Origin: IDS-8 sp964607425
GTDB lineage: Bacteria > Pseudomonadota > Gammaproteobacteria > Steroidobacterales > Woeseiaceae
Assembly (NCBI GenBank): GCA_964607425.1
Contig: CAZSKQ010000094.1
Location: 1 to 13,709 of the forward strand
Length of the DNA stretch: 13,709 nucleotides
Reading direction: 5' to 3'
The stretch's first letter is position 1. The number at the start of each line of letters is the position of its first letter. A model generated the notes under the pieces. That model did no database searches and had not been told where the DNA came from. It worked only from the letters and a program-made list of their open reading frames with translations. The position numbers and the translations under genes were made by a program. Below are positions 7,160 through 13,625 of the stretch, in pieces.

Positions 7160-7197
7160 GAGCCGTGCGGTCGGCATTTCTCACCGGCCGCACGCTC
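7160..7197 (+). other. Strong hairpin between hpf and ptsN
   Basis: The arms 7165-7174 (GTGCGGTCGG) and 7184-7193 (CCGGCCGCAC) pair fully, with one T-G wobble, around a nine-base loop. After one bulged C at 7164 the stem continues for four more pairs (7160-7163 with 7194-7197). It starts ten bases after the hpf stop. No T-run follows, so it may be an mRNA-stabilising or processing element, or an attenuator, rather than a full terminator. Confidence 0.6.
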
Positions 7198-7218
7198 CCA
7201 GATGCTAGTACTGCCAAG

Positions 7219-7710
7219 GTGATTTTTCGCGACCTCATCAAACCCGAATACGTGGCCTTTAATGTGCAGGCACGCAGCAAGAAGCATTGCCTGGAGATCT
7301 TGAGCGAGCTTCTCGCCGGTGCCGGGCAGGAAACTTCCAGCGAGCAGGTTTTTAAGAGCCTCGTGGAACGCGAGCGGTTGGGCAGCACCTGCCTGGCGCG
7401 GGGCATTGCATTCCCGCACTGCCGGGTCAGCGGTATCGAGCAGCAACACGCAGCGGTACTGAAACTGGCGGTGCCGGTCGAATTCGACGCGCTGGACGGC
7501 GAGATGGTCGACCTGGTCCTGGGCCTGGTGGTGCCGGAGGACCTGGACGCGGAGAATCGCGCGACCATCGACCAGATTGCCGGCCTGCTCTCGAATCCGG
7601 CATCCTGTGCCCGGCTGCGGGCAGCTCGTGACAAGGAAGAGCTGTTGCGGCGGCTGCAGGAAGCCGGCCAGGAAGGCGGTGTCGAGCACAGGAACCTGAA
7701 GCATGGCTGA
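7219..7710 (+). CDS. ptsN: PTS IIA-like nitrogen regulatory protein PtsN (EIIA-Ntr)
   Basis: EIIA component of the nitrogen-related phosphotransferase system. It receives phosphate from EI-Ntr through NPr and controls partners such as potassium transport and sensor kinases by protein contact. The PTS EIIA type-2 fold is seen in FNVQARSKKHCLEILSELL, LVERERLGSTCLARGIAFPH with phospho-accepting His67, and VDLVLGLVVPED. With the GTG start at 7219 the protein has 163 residues, the same as E. coli PtsN. A GTG at 7165 would add 18 residues, but it lies inside a strong hairpin arm. No clear Shine-Dalgarno precedes 7219, so the start is uncertain. It overlaps rapZ by eight bases. Cys follows the active His, where many relatives have Gly. 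Confidence 0.92.
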   Translation: MIFRDLIKPEYVAFNVQARSKKHCLEILSELLAGAGQETSSEQVFKSLVERERLGSTCLARGIAFPHCRVSGIEQQHAAVLKLAVPVEFDALDGEMVDLVLGLVVPEDLDAENRATIDQIAGLLSNPASCARLRAARDKEELLRRLQEAGQEGGVEHRNLKHG

Positions 7711-8608
7711 GACGAGCAGCGCGGCGGCGCCGGAGGACATGCGGCTCATCATCATCAGCGGGCTCTCCGGGTCGGGTAAGAGCGTTGCGCTGCACGCGCT
7801 CGAAGACCTGGGGTACTACTGCATCGATAACATGCCCGCCGCACTGTTGCAGCCGCTGCTGCAGGAGGTGAGCCGCATAGACGAGCGATCGCCGGTGCGG
7901 GTCGCGGTCGGCGTGGACGCGCGTAACCGCCAGCAGGACCTCGAGTCGTTGCCCGCACTGATAGACGAGCTTCGGCGAGGCGGTGTCCAGACCGATCTCC
8001 TGTTCCTGCAAGCCAGTGACGACATCCTCCTGAAGCGCTACAGCGAAACGCGGCGCCGGCACCCGCTGGACCGGGACGGAATGGAGCTCCGCGCAGCTAT
8101 CGAGGAGGAGCGGGAACTCCTGGGACAGGTCATCAATGCCGCCGATCTCGTCATCGACACCTCGCGCACGAGCGCCTACGAGCTCGCCGACGCTATCCGC
8201 CAGCGCGTCGCACCGCGCGAGCGCAACATGCTTTCGATCCTGATCCAGTCCTTCGGTTACAAGCACGGCATACCGGCGGACGCGGATTTCGTATTCGACC
8301 TGCGCTGCCTGCCGAATCCTTACTGGCAACATGAGCTGCGGGCGCTCACCGGCCATGACGAACCTGTCGGCCGGTTCCTCGATGCCCAACCGGCGTTCGT
8401 GAGAATGTTCGATGACATCCTCGCCTTCCTCCTGCGCTGGATCCCGGAATATGTCGGCTTCGACCGCGCCTACCTCACCATCGCCATCGGCTGCACGGGC
8501 GGCCAGCACCGTTCTGTCTACATGGCCGAGAAGCTCGCCAACGCGCTGAAGGACCATCACGAGCCGGTGCTAACCCGCCACAACGAAATCGCCCTCCACA
8601 CAAAGTAG
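7703..8608 (+). CDS. rapZ: RNase adapter protein RapZ (YvcJ family)
   Basis: In E. coli, RapZ senses glucosamine 6-phosphate and hands the sRNA GlmZ to RNase E, thereby tuning glmS. The N-terminal P-loop domain has Walker A GLSGSGKS (20-27) and ETRRRHPL (115-122). The C-terminal domain has SFGYKHG (183-189) and GCTGGQHRSV (263-272), the anion/GlcN6P-binding segment. The product has 301 residues from ATG 7703, with AGGA nine bases upstream. ATG 7739 would give 289 residues, nearer to the 284 of E. coli, but has a poorly spaced site. The protein ends TRHNEIALHTK and lacks the basic KRK-type tail that E. coli RapZ uses for RNA binding. The TAG stop lies inside the first REP-like repeat. npr does not follow. 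Confidence 0.95.
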   Translation: MAETSSAAAPEDMRLIIISGLSGSGKSVALHALEDLGYYCIDNMPAALLQPLLQEVSRIDERSPVRVAVGVDARNRQQDLESLPALIDELRRGGVQTDLLFLQASDDILLKRYSETRRRHPLDRDGMELRAAIEEERELLGQVINAADLVIDTSRTSAYELADAIRQRVAPRERNMLSILIQSFGYKHGIPADADFVFDLRCLPNPYWQHELRALTGHDEPVGRFLDAQPAFVRMFDDILAFLLRWIPEYVGFDRAYLTIAIGCTGGQHRSVYMAEKLANALKDHHEPVLTRHNEIALHTK

Positions 8609-8759
8609 GAGCCCGCCATGCGGGCGACAGAGCGCCACCCCGCCCATGTAGGAGCCCGCCATGCGGGCGACAGGACGCCACCCCGCCCCATGTAGGAGCC
8701 CGCCATGCGGGCGACAGGACGCCACCCCGCCCCATGTAGGAGCCCGCCATGCGGGCGAC
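8605..8759 (+). repeat. Tandem array of four REP-like hairpin repeats
   Basis: Four copies of a 24-base element begin at 8605, 8648, 8692 and 8736. Each starts GTAGGAGCCCGCC and contains the perfect hairpin GCCCGC-CAT-GCGGGC, ending GCGAC. The spacers are 19-20 bases and nearly identical (GGACGCCACCCCGCCCCAT type; the first is one base shorter and slightly diverged), so the true unit is a 43-44 base tandem repeat. All copies point the same way. The head motif resembles the GTAGGAGC family of REP sequences of Pseudomonas and related bacteria, which are spread by RAYT transposases. The first copy supplies the rapZ stop codon. Confidence 0.9.
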
Positions 8760-8800
8760 CAACGAACCCGCCCCCCGGTTCATCGCCCCCCCGGTGGCAT

Positions 8801-8822
8801 CGCGCGCAATGCGCGCTCCTGC
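8801..8822 (-). repeat. Inverted, diverged REP-like element upstream of mgtE
   Basis: Read on the minus strand this is GCAGGAGCGCGC-ATT-GCGCGC, closely matching the element at the mgtE 3' end (GTAGGAGCGCGCATTGCGCGC type) with one change in the GTAG head. It has a 6-bp stem and lies 54 bases before the mgtE start, in opposite orientation to the array at 8605-8759. The bases between the array and this element (8760-8800) hold only C-rich runs. Confidence 0.7.
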
Positions 8823-8875
8823 GCGGCGGTGCGGGTTACAGGTAAACTGCGCGGACTTTTGCGGTCGGACAGCCG

Positions 8876-10225
8876 ATGGAATCGAGGGAACCCACGCAAA
8901 CGACGCTCGAACTGCTGCGCTCCAGGCTCGGCAGCGGCGGCATGCGTTCCGCGCGGGTGCTGATCGAAAGCCTCACGGCCTCCGAGCTGGCGCGCCTGCT
9001 CGAGTCGCTGCCGCCGCCGGAACGTGCCCTGATCTGGGAGATGGTCAAACCGGCGCGCAAAGGGGACGTGCTGGTGCAGCTGGTCGAGGAAGTGCGCGAC
9101 AGCCTGATCAGCGGGATGGAAACCGAGCGCCTCATCGCCGCTACCGAAGGCATGCAGCTTGACGACCTGGCCGACCTGGTCGCCGACCTGCCGGAGGCAG
9201 TGGCCCGGCAAGTGCTGCGCTCAATGGATGCGCAGGACCGCGAGCGCCTGAACCAGGTGCTCTCGTACGATGAGGACACCGCCGGCGGCCTCATGAACGT
9301 CGACATCGTGACGGTCCGCCCGGACGTTACGCTGGACGTCGTGCTCAGGTATCTCAGGGCGCGCGGCAACATCCCGGACGGCACGGACACCATGTACGTC
9401 GTCAACCGCGATAACGAATACCTCGGCTCGCTCTACCTGTCGCGGGTGCTCGTGAACGATCCGCAGCAAACCGTCTCCCAGGTCATGTCGTCCGATGTGA
9501 TGCCCATACCCGCGCACACCAGCTCCGCCGAGGTGGTGTGGGAATTCGAGCACCGCGACCTGCTCTCCGCGCCCGTGGTCGACGAGAACTACCGGCTGGT
9601 CGGCCGGATTACCGTGGACGACATCGTTGACGTCATCCGTGACGAGGCCGAGCACTCGCTCATGAGCGCAGCGGGCCTGGACGAAGAAGACGACATGTTC
9701 GCGCCGGTCGTGAAGAGCGCCCGCCGGCGGGCAGTGTGGCTCGGGATCAACCTCGCCACCGCGTTCCTTGCGGCATCCGTGGTCGACCTGTTCCAGACCA
9801 CGCTGGACAAGATCGTGCTGCTGGCGGTGCTGATGCCGGTCGTCCCGAGTATGGGCGGCGTGGCGGGAACGCAGTCTTTGACCATCATCACGCGGGCGAT
9901 CGCACTCGGGCAGGTCGACAAGGCGAATGCGCGCAGGATTCTCCGCAAGGAACTGCTGGTGGGCCTGCTCAACGGCCTGGGCTGGGCCGCGCTGGTCGCA
10001 CTTCTAACCTACTTCTGGTTCAACCAATGGCGCGTCGGCGTGGTCATTGCCGGCGCGCTGATGGCCAACCTGGTGATGGCCGCCGGTGCGGGATTTGCCG
10101 TGCCGATCACCTTGAGGCGCTTCGGCATCGATCCGGCAATCGCCGGCGGCGTCGTGCTGACGACCATCACCGACGTGGTCGGCTACATCACCTTCCTTGG
10201 CCTCGGCACTGCCGTCCTCCTGTAG
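8876..10225 (+). CDS. mgtE: Magnesium transporter MgtE
   Basis: Mg2+-selective channel of the inner membrane, gated by cytosolic Mg2+ bound between its soluble domains. The 449-residue protein has an N-terminal superhelical domain (about 25-130; LVADLPEAVARQVLRSMD), two CBS domains (about 140-200 and 203-258), a connecting helix, and a membrane domain from about 285 with five predicted segments. MPVVPSMGGVAGTQ (320-333) and TTITDVVGY with Asp433 match the pore motif and the selectivity Asp432 of Thermus MgtE (450 residues). ATG 8876 has only a weak GGA upstream; TAAACT at 8843-8848 is a possible -10 without a clear -35. The TAG stop lies in a palindrome. MgtE close to rapZ is also seen in Xanthomonadales, where PTS genes usually lie between them. 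Confidence 0.95.
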   Translation: MESREPTQTTLELLRSRLGSGGMRSARVLIESLTASELARLLESLPPPERALIWEMVKPARKGDVLVQLVEEVRDSLISGMETERLIAATEGMQLDDLADLVADLPEAVARQVLRSMDAQDRERLNQVLSYDEDTAGGLMNVDIVTVRPDVTLDVVLRYLRARGNIPDGTDTMYVVNRDNEYLGSLYLSRVLVNDPQQTVSQVMSSDVMPIPAHTSSAEVVWEFEHRDLLSAPVVDENYRLVGRITVDDIVDVIRDEAEHSLMSAAGLDEEDDMFAPVVKSARRRAVWLGINLATAFLAASVVDLFQTTLDKIVLLAVLMPVVPSMGGVAGTQSLTIITRAIALGQVDKANARRILRKELLVGLLNGLGWAALVALLTYFWFNQWRVGVVIAGALMANLVMAAGAGFAVPITLRRFGIDPAIAGGVVLTTITDVVGYITFLGLGTAVLL

Positions 10226-10252
10226 GAGCGCGCATTGCGCGCGCTCCTACAG
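10220..10252. terminator. Perfect palindrome between convergent mgtE and patatin genes
   Basis: The 14-base arms CTGTAGGAGCGCGC (10220-10233) and its exact complement (10239-10252) flank a five-base loop ATTGC. It is a REP-type palindrome of the GTAGGAGC family. Because both arms read CTGTAG on their own strand, it gives a TAG stop to mgtE at 10223-10225 and to the converging patatin gene at 10247-10249. There is no T-run, but its position and stability suggest a bidirectional terminator or 3' end stabiliser. Confidence 0.75.
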
Positions 10253-11386
10253 GGCGGTGGCGGATTCGGGGGCGGGGACCGGTTCGAAGAGGTCGAATCC
10301 GCTCAGGTCGTAACGAACCCAGGCCGGTGCGAACAAGCGCGGCACTTCCCTGCCGCTGATGAAGTCGCGCAGCTCATCCTTGATGTGCATGGCATCGGTA
10401 TATCCGAGCTCGATGAGCTCGCGCGTGTACTCCGCCTCGAACAGCAGGAAACTGAGCAGCCGGCTTTCGTTGCGGCCCTCGCCCCGGATGCCGCGCAACA
10501 GCATGCGCACCGACCTCGGCATGGCGCGGCGATGCCGGTGCGCGATCTCCCGCAGATCGCGGCTCGGTACGACCAGCATGGTGTCGATCGGCCGCATCCT
10601 TAAAAGCGCGCCGCTCCGCTGTTCCCGCGGCACTGAATCGAGGAGCTGGTTGATGCGCGTCATCCGCTCCAGGTCCGCGTACAGACCGTCCAGGAACAGT
10701 GTATCGAGCATGTAGCCCGCGATTTGCGCAAAGCTCGGGAATTCGCGCGACTCCGCGGGGTCCAGCACCGTATCCACCATCTCGTTGCGCACGCCGATGA
10801 CGAGGATGCGATCGGCCCCGAGGTGGATAGCGGGAGAAAGCGGCGTCGCCTGGCGCATGGCGCCGTCGCCGAAATACTCGTTCCCGATCAGGACCGGCGG
10901 GAAGATCATGGGCACGGCGATGCTCGCCATGAGGTGATCGAGATGCAGCGCCTGCCGCACNNNNNNNNNNNNNNNNNNNNNNNNNNNNNNNNNNNNNNNN
11001 NNNNNNNNNNNNNNNNNNNNNNNNNNNNNNNNNNNNNNNNNNNNNNNNNNNNNNNNNNNNATCGAAGTCAGCCAGTGCAGGCTGCTCTTCAGCATCGTCC
11101 AGGGATCCGTGCGATAAACCTGCCCGCAGTCGAAGTTCGCCCAGACGTTCTCCAGCGCATTCACGGCAGGGCAGAAGCGGCGCGCATGGCTGGCCAGCAC
11201 CACGGAGTTGATGGCGCCGGCGGACGTGCCGCTCAGGACCGGGAAAGGATTGGCCGCACGGGGCGGCAGCAGCTCGGCGATTGCCTTGAGCACCCCGACC
11301 TGGAATGCCGCCCGGGCACCGCCGCCGGGCAAAACAAGGCCCGTTTTCATATGTTGCGGATGTATTTGCATGCCGTAACCGCTCAA
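10247..11386 (-). CDS. Patatin-like phospholipase, RssA type (interrupted by N gap)
   Basis: Predicted serine lipid hydrolase with a Ser-Asp dyad. The N-terminal part has LVLPGGGARAAFQVGVL (oxyanion loop, Gly21-Gly23) and GTSAG with nucleophile Ser55. After the gap come LDHLMASIAVPMIFPPV and the catalytic DGA motif (Asp174 in this numbering). A run of 100 Ns removes the middle, so the 379-residue length is nominal. Both halves fall in one frame across the Ns, which may be chance. The TTG at 11386 overlaps the VWA gene's stop (TTGA); ATG 11371 and ATG 11350 (MKTGLVLPGGG) are alternatives, and none has a good ribosome binding site. It is the last gene of the moxR-VWA-patatin operon. The TAG stop lies in the convergent palindrome. 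Substrate unknown. Confidence 0.88.
   Translation of the reverse strand: MSGYGMQIHPQHMKTGLVLPGGGARAAFQVGVLKAIAELLPPRAANPFPVLSGTSAGAINSVVLASHARRFCPAVNALENVWANFDCGQVYRTDPWTMLKSSLHWLTSXXXXXXXXXXXXXXXXXXXXXXXXXXXXXXXXXXVRQALHLDHLMASIAVPMIFPPVLIGNEYFGDGAMRQATPLSPAIHLGADRILVIGVRNEMVDTVLDPAESREFPSFAQIAGYMLDTLFLDGLYADLERMTRINQLLDSVPREQRSGALLRMRPIDTMLVVPSRDLREIAHRHRRAMPRSVRMLLRGIRGEGRNESRLLSFLLFEAEYTRELIELGYTDAMHIKDELRDFISGREVPRLFAPAWVRYDLSGFDLFEPVPAPESATAL
10961..11060. other. Assembly gap of 100 Ns
   Basis: Exactly 100 unresolved bases inside the patatin gene. The round length suggests a placeholder for a gap of unknown size. From memory of RssA-like proteins, more residues than the 34 implied here usually lie between the N-terminal half and the LDHLMAS motif. 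Confidence 0.98.
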
Positions 11387-12558
11387 TGCAGCCGCTTTAT
11401 GCCCGCTTCCAGCCCACTCAGCGTCAGCGGATACATGCGGTCGTCCATCAGCTCGCGCACCAGCTTGATCGACGGCGTGTACTCCCAGCGTTCCTCCGCC
11501 TCGGGGTTCAACCAGATCGCCTTGGGCCAGGTGTGCAACAGGCGCGAGATCCAGACCGCGCCGGCTTCATCGTTCCAGTGCTCGACACTGCCGCCGGGAT
11601 AAACGATCTCGTACGGGCTCATAGTCGCATCGCCGACGAAGATCAACTTGTAATCCGCGCCGTACTTGTGAGTGATATCCGTAGTCGCGATACGTTCCTG
11701 GTGGCGGCGCCGATTGTCTTTCCAGAGGCTTTCGTAGATGAAGTTGTGGAAATAGAAGTACTCCAGGTGCTTGAACTCCGAGCGCGCGGCGGAAAACAGT
11801 TCCTCGCAGACGCGCACGTGATCGTCCATGGAGCCGCCGATGTCCAGGCATAGCAGCACCTTGATCGCATTGTGGCGCTCCGGAATCATGCGCAGGTCGA
11901 GCATCCCGCCATTGCGGGCGGTTTTGTCGATCGTGTCCTCGAGATCGAGCTGGTCGGCCGCGCCCTGGCGTGCGAATCGCCTCAGCTTGCGCAGCGCGAT
12001 CTTGATGTTACGGGTGCCGAGCTCGACCGTGTCATCGAGGTTACGATACTCACGGTGGTCCCAGACCTTGACGGCGCGGCGCTGCCTGGAACCGGGCTGG
12101 CCGATGCGCACGCCTTCCGGGTTGTATCCCCAGGCGCCGAAAGGCGAAGTCCCGGCGGTGCCGATCCACTTGCTGCCGCCCTGGTGCCGTTCCTGCTGCT
12201 CTTCCAGCCGCTCGCGCAGCGCCTGCATCAGCTTTTCAAACCCGCCCATGGCCTCGATGCGCGCGCGTTCCTCCGGTGTCAGCTCGAGTTCCTTCTGGCG
12301 CCGCAGCCAGTCTTCCGGCAGCGGTGCCGCCAGCGAGCCGAGGCTGCTGTCGAGTCCGTCAAACCAGGCCTTGAACAGGCGATCGAACAAATCGAAGCGC
12401 GTCTCGTCCTTGACCAGGCAAGCGCGTGCCAGGAAGTAAAAGTCGTCGACACTCTGCCCGACACTCCCTTTCTGCAATGCTTCGAGGAGCGTCAGTAGCT
12501 CGGTGATCGACGGCGCGAGCCCGCCCTGTCGAAGCATGAAAAAGAACCGGATCAGCAT
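11383..12558 (-). CDS. VWA domain protein, CoxE-like, partner of MoxR ATPase
   Basis: A 391-residue cytosolic protein of the CoxE-like VWA family that usually pairs with a MoxR AAA+ ATPase, as the gene just upstream does here. The N-terminal half is helical and charged (LTPEERARIEAMGGFEKLMQALRERLEEQQ, about 93-123). A conserved middle segment carries FGAWGYNPEGVRIG and VKVWDHREYRNLDDTVELGTRNIKIALRKLRRF. The VWA domain runs from about 232 to the end, with metal-site motif LDIGGSMDDH (Asp239, Ser243) and VGDATMSPYE (Asp310). The first Ser of the usual DxSxS is Gly. No signal peptide or membrane helix is visible. Start ATG 12558 has a GGGGGA five to ten bases upstream and lies 26 bases after the moxR stop. 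Such pairs are thought to act in protein maturation; the client is unknown. Confidence 0.88.
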   Translation of the reverse strand: MLIRFFFMLRQGGLAPSITELLTLLEALQKGSVGQSVDDFYFLARACLVKDETRFDLFDRLFKAWFDGLDSSLGSLAAPLPEDWLRRQKELELTPEERARIEAMGGFEKLMQALRERLEEQQERHQGGSKWIGTAGTSPFGAWGYNPEGVRIGQPGSRQRRAVKVWDHREYRNLDDTVELGTRNIKIALRKLRRFARQGAADQLDLEDTIDKTARNGGMLDLRMIPERHNAIKVLLCLDIGGSMDDHVRVCEELFSAARSEFKHLEYFYFHNFIYESLWKDNRRRHQERIATTDITHKYGADYKLIFVGDATMSPYEIVYPGGSVEHWNDEAGAVWISRLLHTWPKAIWLNPEAEERWEYTPSIKLVRELMDDRMYPLTLSGLEAGIKRLH

Positions 12559-12584
12559 GCGCGCGTCCCCCGTCCGAGCACTGG

Positions 12585-13445
12585 CTACTGCGTACGCCGC
12601 CGGCGATCCAGGAACACGAGCTGCTCGAACAGGTGCACATCCTGTTCATTCTTCAAAAGAGCGCCATAGAGCGGCGGTATGGCCTTGCTCGAATCCTCCG
12701 CCCGCAAAGCCTCCGGCGGAATATCCTCGGCCAGCAGCAGCTTGATCCAATCGAGCAGCTCGGAGGTCGAAGGTTTCTTCTTCAGGCCCGGCACGTCACG
12801 GACCTTGTAGAACGTGTTCAGTGCTTCCCGTAGCAGCGTCTTCTTCAACGCCGGGAAATGCACGTCCACGATCTTCTCCATCGTTTCCTTGTCAGGGAAC
12901 TTGATGTAGTGAAAGAAGCAGCGGCGCAGGAACGCATCCGGCAACTCCTTTTCGTTGTTGCTGGTGATGATGATGATCGGCCGATGCCTGGCCTTGACCA
13001 GCGCCTTGGTTTCGTAGACGAAGAACTCCATCCTGTCGAGCTCGCGCAGGAGATCGTTGGGAAACTCGATATCCGCCTTGTCGATCTCGTCGATCAGCAA
13101 TACCGGCTGCACCTCCGACTCGAAGGCTTCCCAGAGCTTGCCGCGCACTATGTAGTTGGCGATATCGTGCACCCGATCGTCGCCAAGCTGCGAATCGCGC
13201 AGCCGCCCGACCGCATCGTAGTCGTACAGGCCCTGCTGCGCGCGCGTAGTCGATTTGATGTGCCATTCGAACAGCGGCCGGTCCAGCGCACTCGCCACCT
13301 CCTGCGCAAGCTGGGTCTTACCGGTGCCGGGTTCACCCTTGATCAGGATGGGCCGCTCGAGGATCACCGCGGCGTTCACGGCCATCATGAGGTCACGCGT
13401 GACGACGTAGCTGGGAGTTCCTGTGAAACGGGTATTCGTTGGCAT
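12585..13445 (-). CDS. MoxR-family AAA+ ATPase
   Basis: Hexameric AAA+ ATPase of the MoxR class, which works with VWA-domain partners as a chaperone or cofactor-insertion machine. From ATG 13445 it has 286 residues: the N-terminal segment FTGTPSYVVTRDLMMAVNAAVILERP, Walker A GEPGTGKT (37-44), Walker B VLLIDEID (115-122), sensor 1 in IIITSNNEKELPDAFLRRC (156-176) with the arginine finger candidates Arg174-Arg175, and a helical lid. The frame is open 60 codons further upstream (to 13625), but that stretch is basic, low in complexity and unlike the family, so I took the internal ATG, although it has no clear Shine-Dalgarno. It is the first gene of a leftward operon with the VWA and patatin genes. 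Family assignment is strong, function unknown. Confidence 0.9.
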   Translation of the reverse strand: MPTNTRFTGTPSYVVTRDLMMAVNAAVILERPILIKGEPGTGKTQLAQEVASALDRPLFEWHIKSTTRAQQGLYDYDAVGRLRDSQLGDDRVHDIANYIVRGKLWEAFESEVQPVLLIDEIDKADIEFPNDLLRELDRMEFFVYETKALVKARHRPIIIITSNNEKELPDAFLRRCFFHYIKFPDKETMEKIVDVHFPALKKTLLREALNTFYKVRDVPGLKKKPSTSELLDWIKLLLAEDIPPEALRAEDSSKAIPPLYGALLKNEQDVHLFEQLVFLDRRRRTQ

Positions 13446-13478
13446 GCGGGCGAACTGCTGGTTGGCTGCGAAAGCAAC

Positions 13479-13507
13479 AGTATCCCCGCTGGGGTCGACG
13501 GGGACAA
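13479..13507 (-). promoter_or_regulatory. Candidate sigma-70 promoter of the moxR operon
   Basis: On the minus strand TTGTCC (13507-13502) and GATACT (13484-13479) are separated by exactly 17 bases; each matches four of six consensus positions. It lies 33 bases upstream of the chosen moxR ATG, which supports that start over the longer frame. This is a prediction from a single site. Confidence 0.35.
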
Positions 13508-13625
13508 GGAGCGGCGACCGCCGCCGGGATATAACTGCTTGTTTCCACAAATTGCGCGCGGGCCAAGGCTCATGGGATGACCTGGCCGGCGAAGCACGAG
13601 CGCGGATCTGCGCCGGCGTCAACAC

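Noticed and set aside
7427..8560. 377-codon open frame on the minus strand opposite rapZ and ptsN
   Set aside because: Antisense shadow of two conserved genes, with no recognisable motifs.
8605..8759. CRISPR array
   Set aside because: The spacers between repeats are almost identical to each other and only 19-20 bases long, and no cas genes are present. This is a tandem REP array.
13446..13625. 60-residue N-terminal extension of MoxR
   Set aside because: Basic, low-complexity and unlike the family N-terminus. A candidate promoter lies inside it, and the ATG at 13445 gives the usual protein length.
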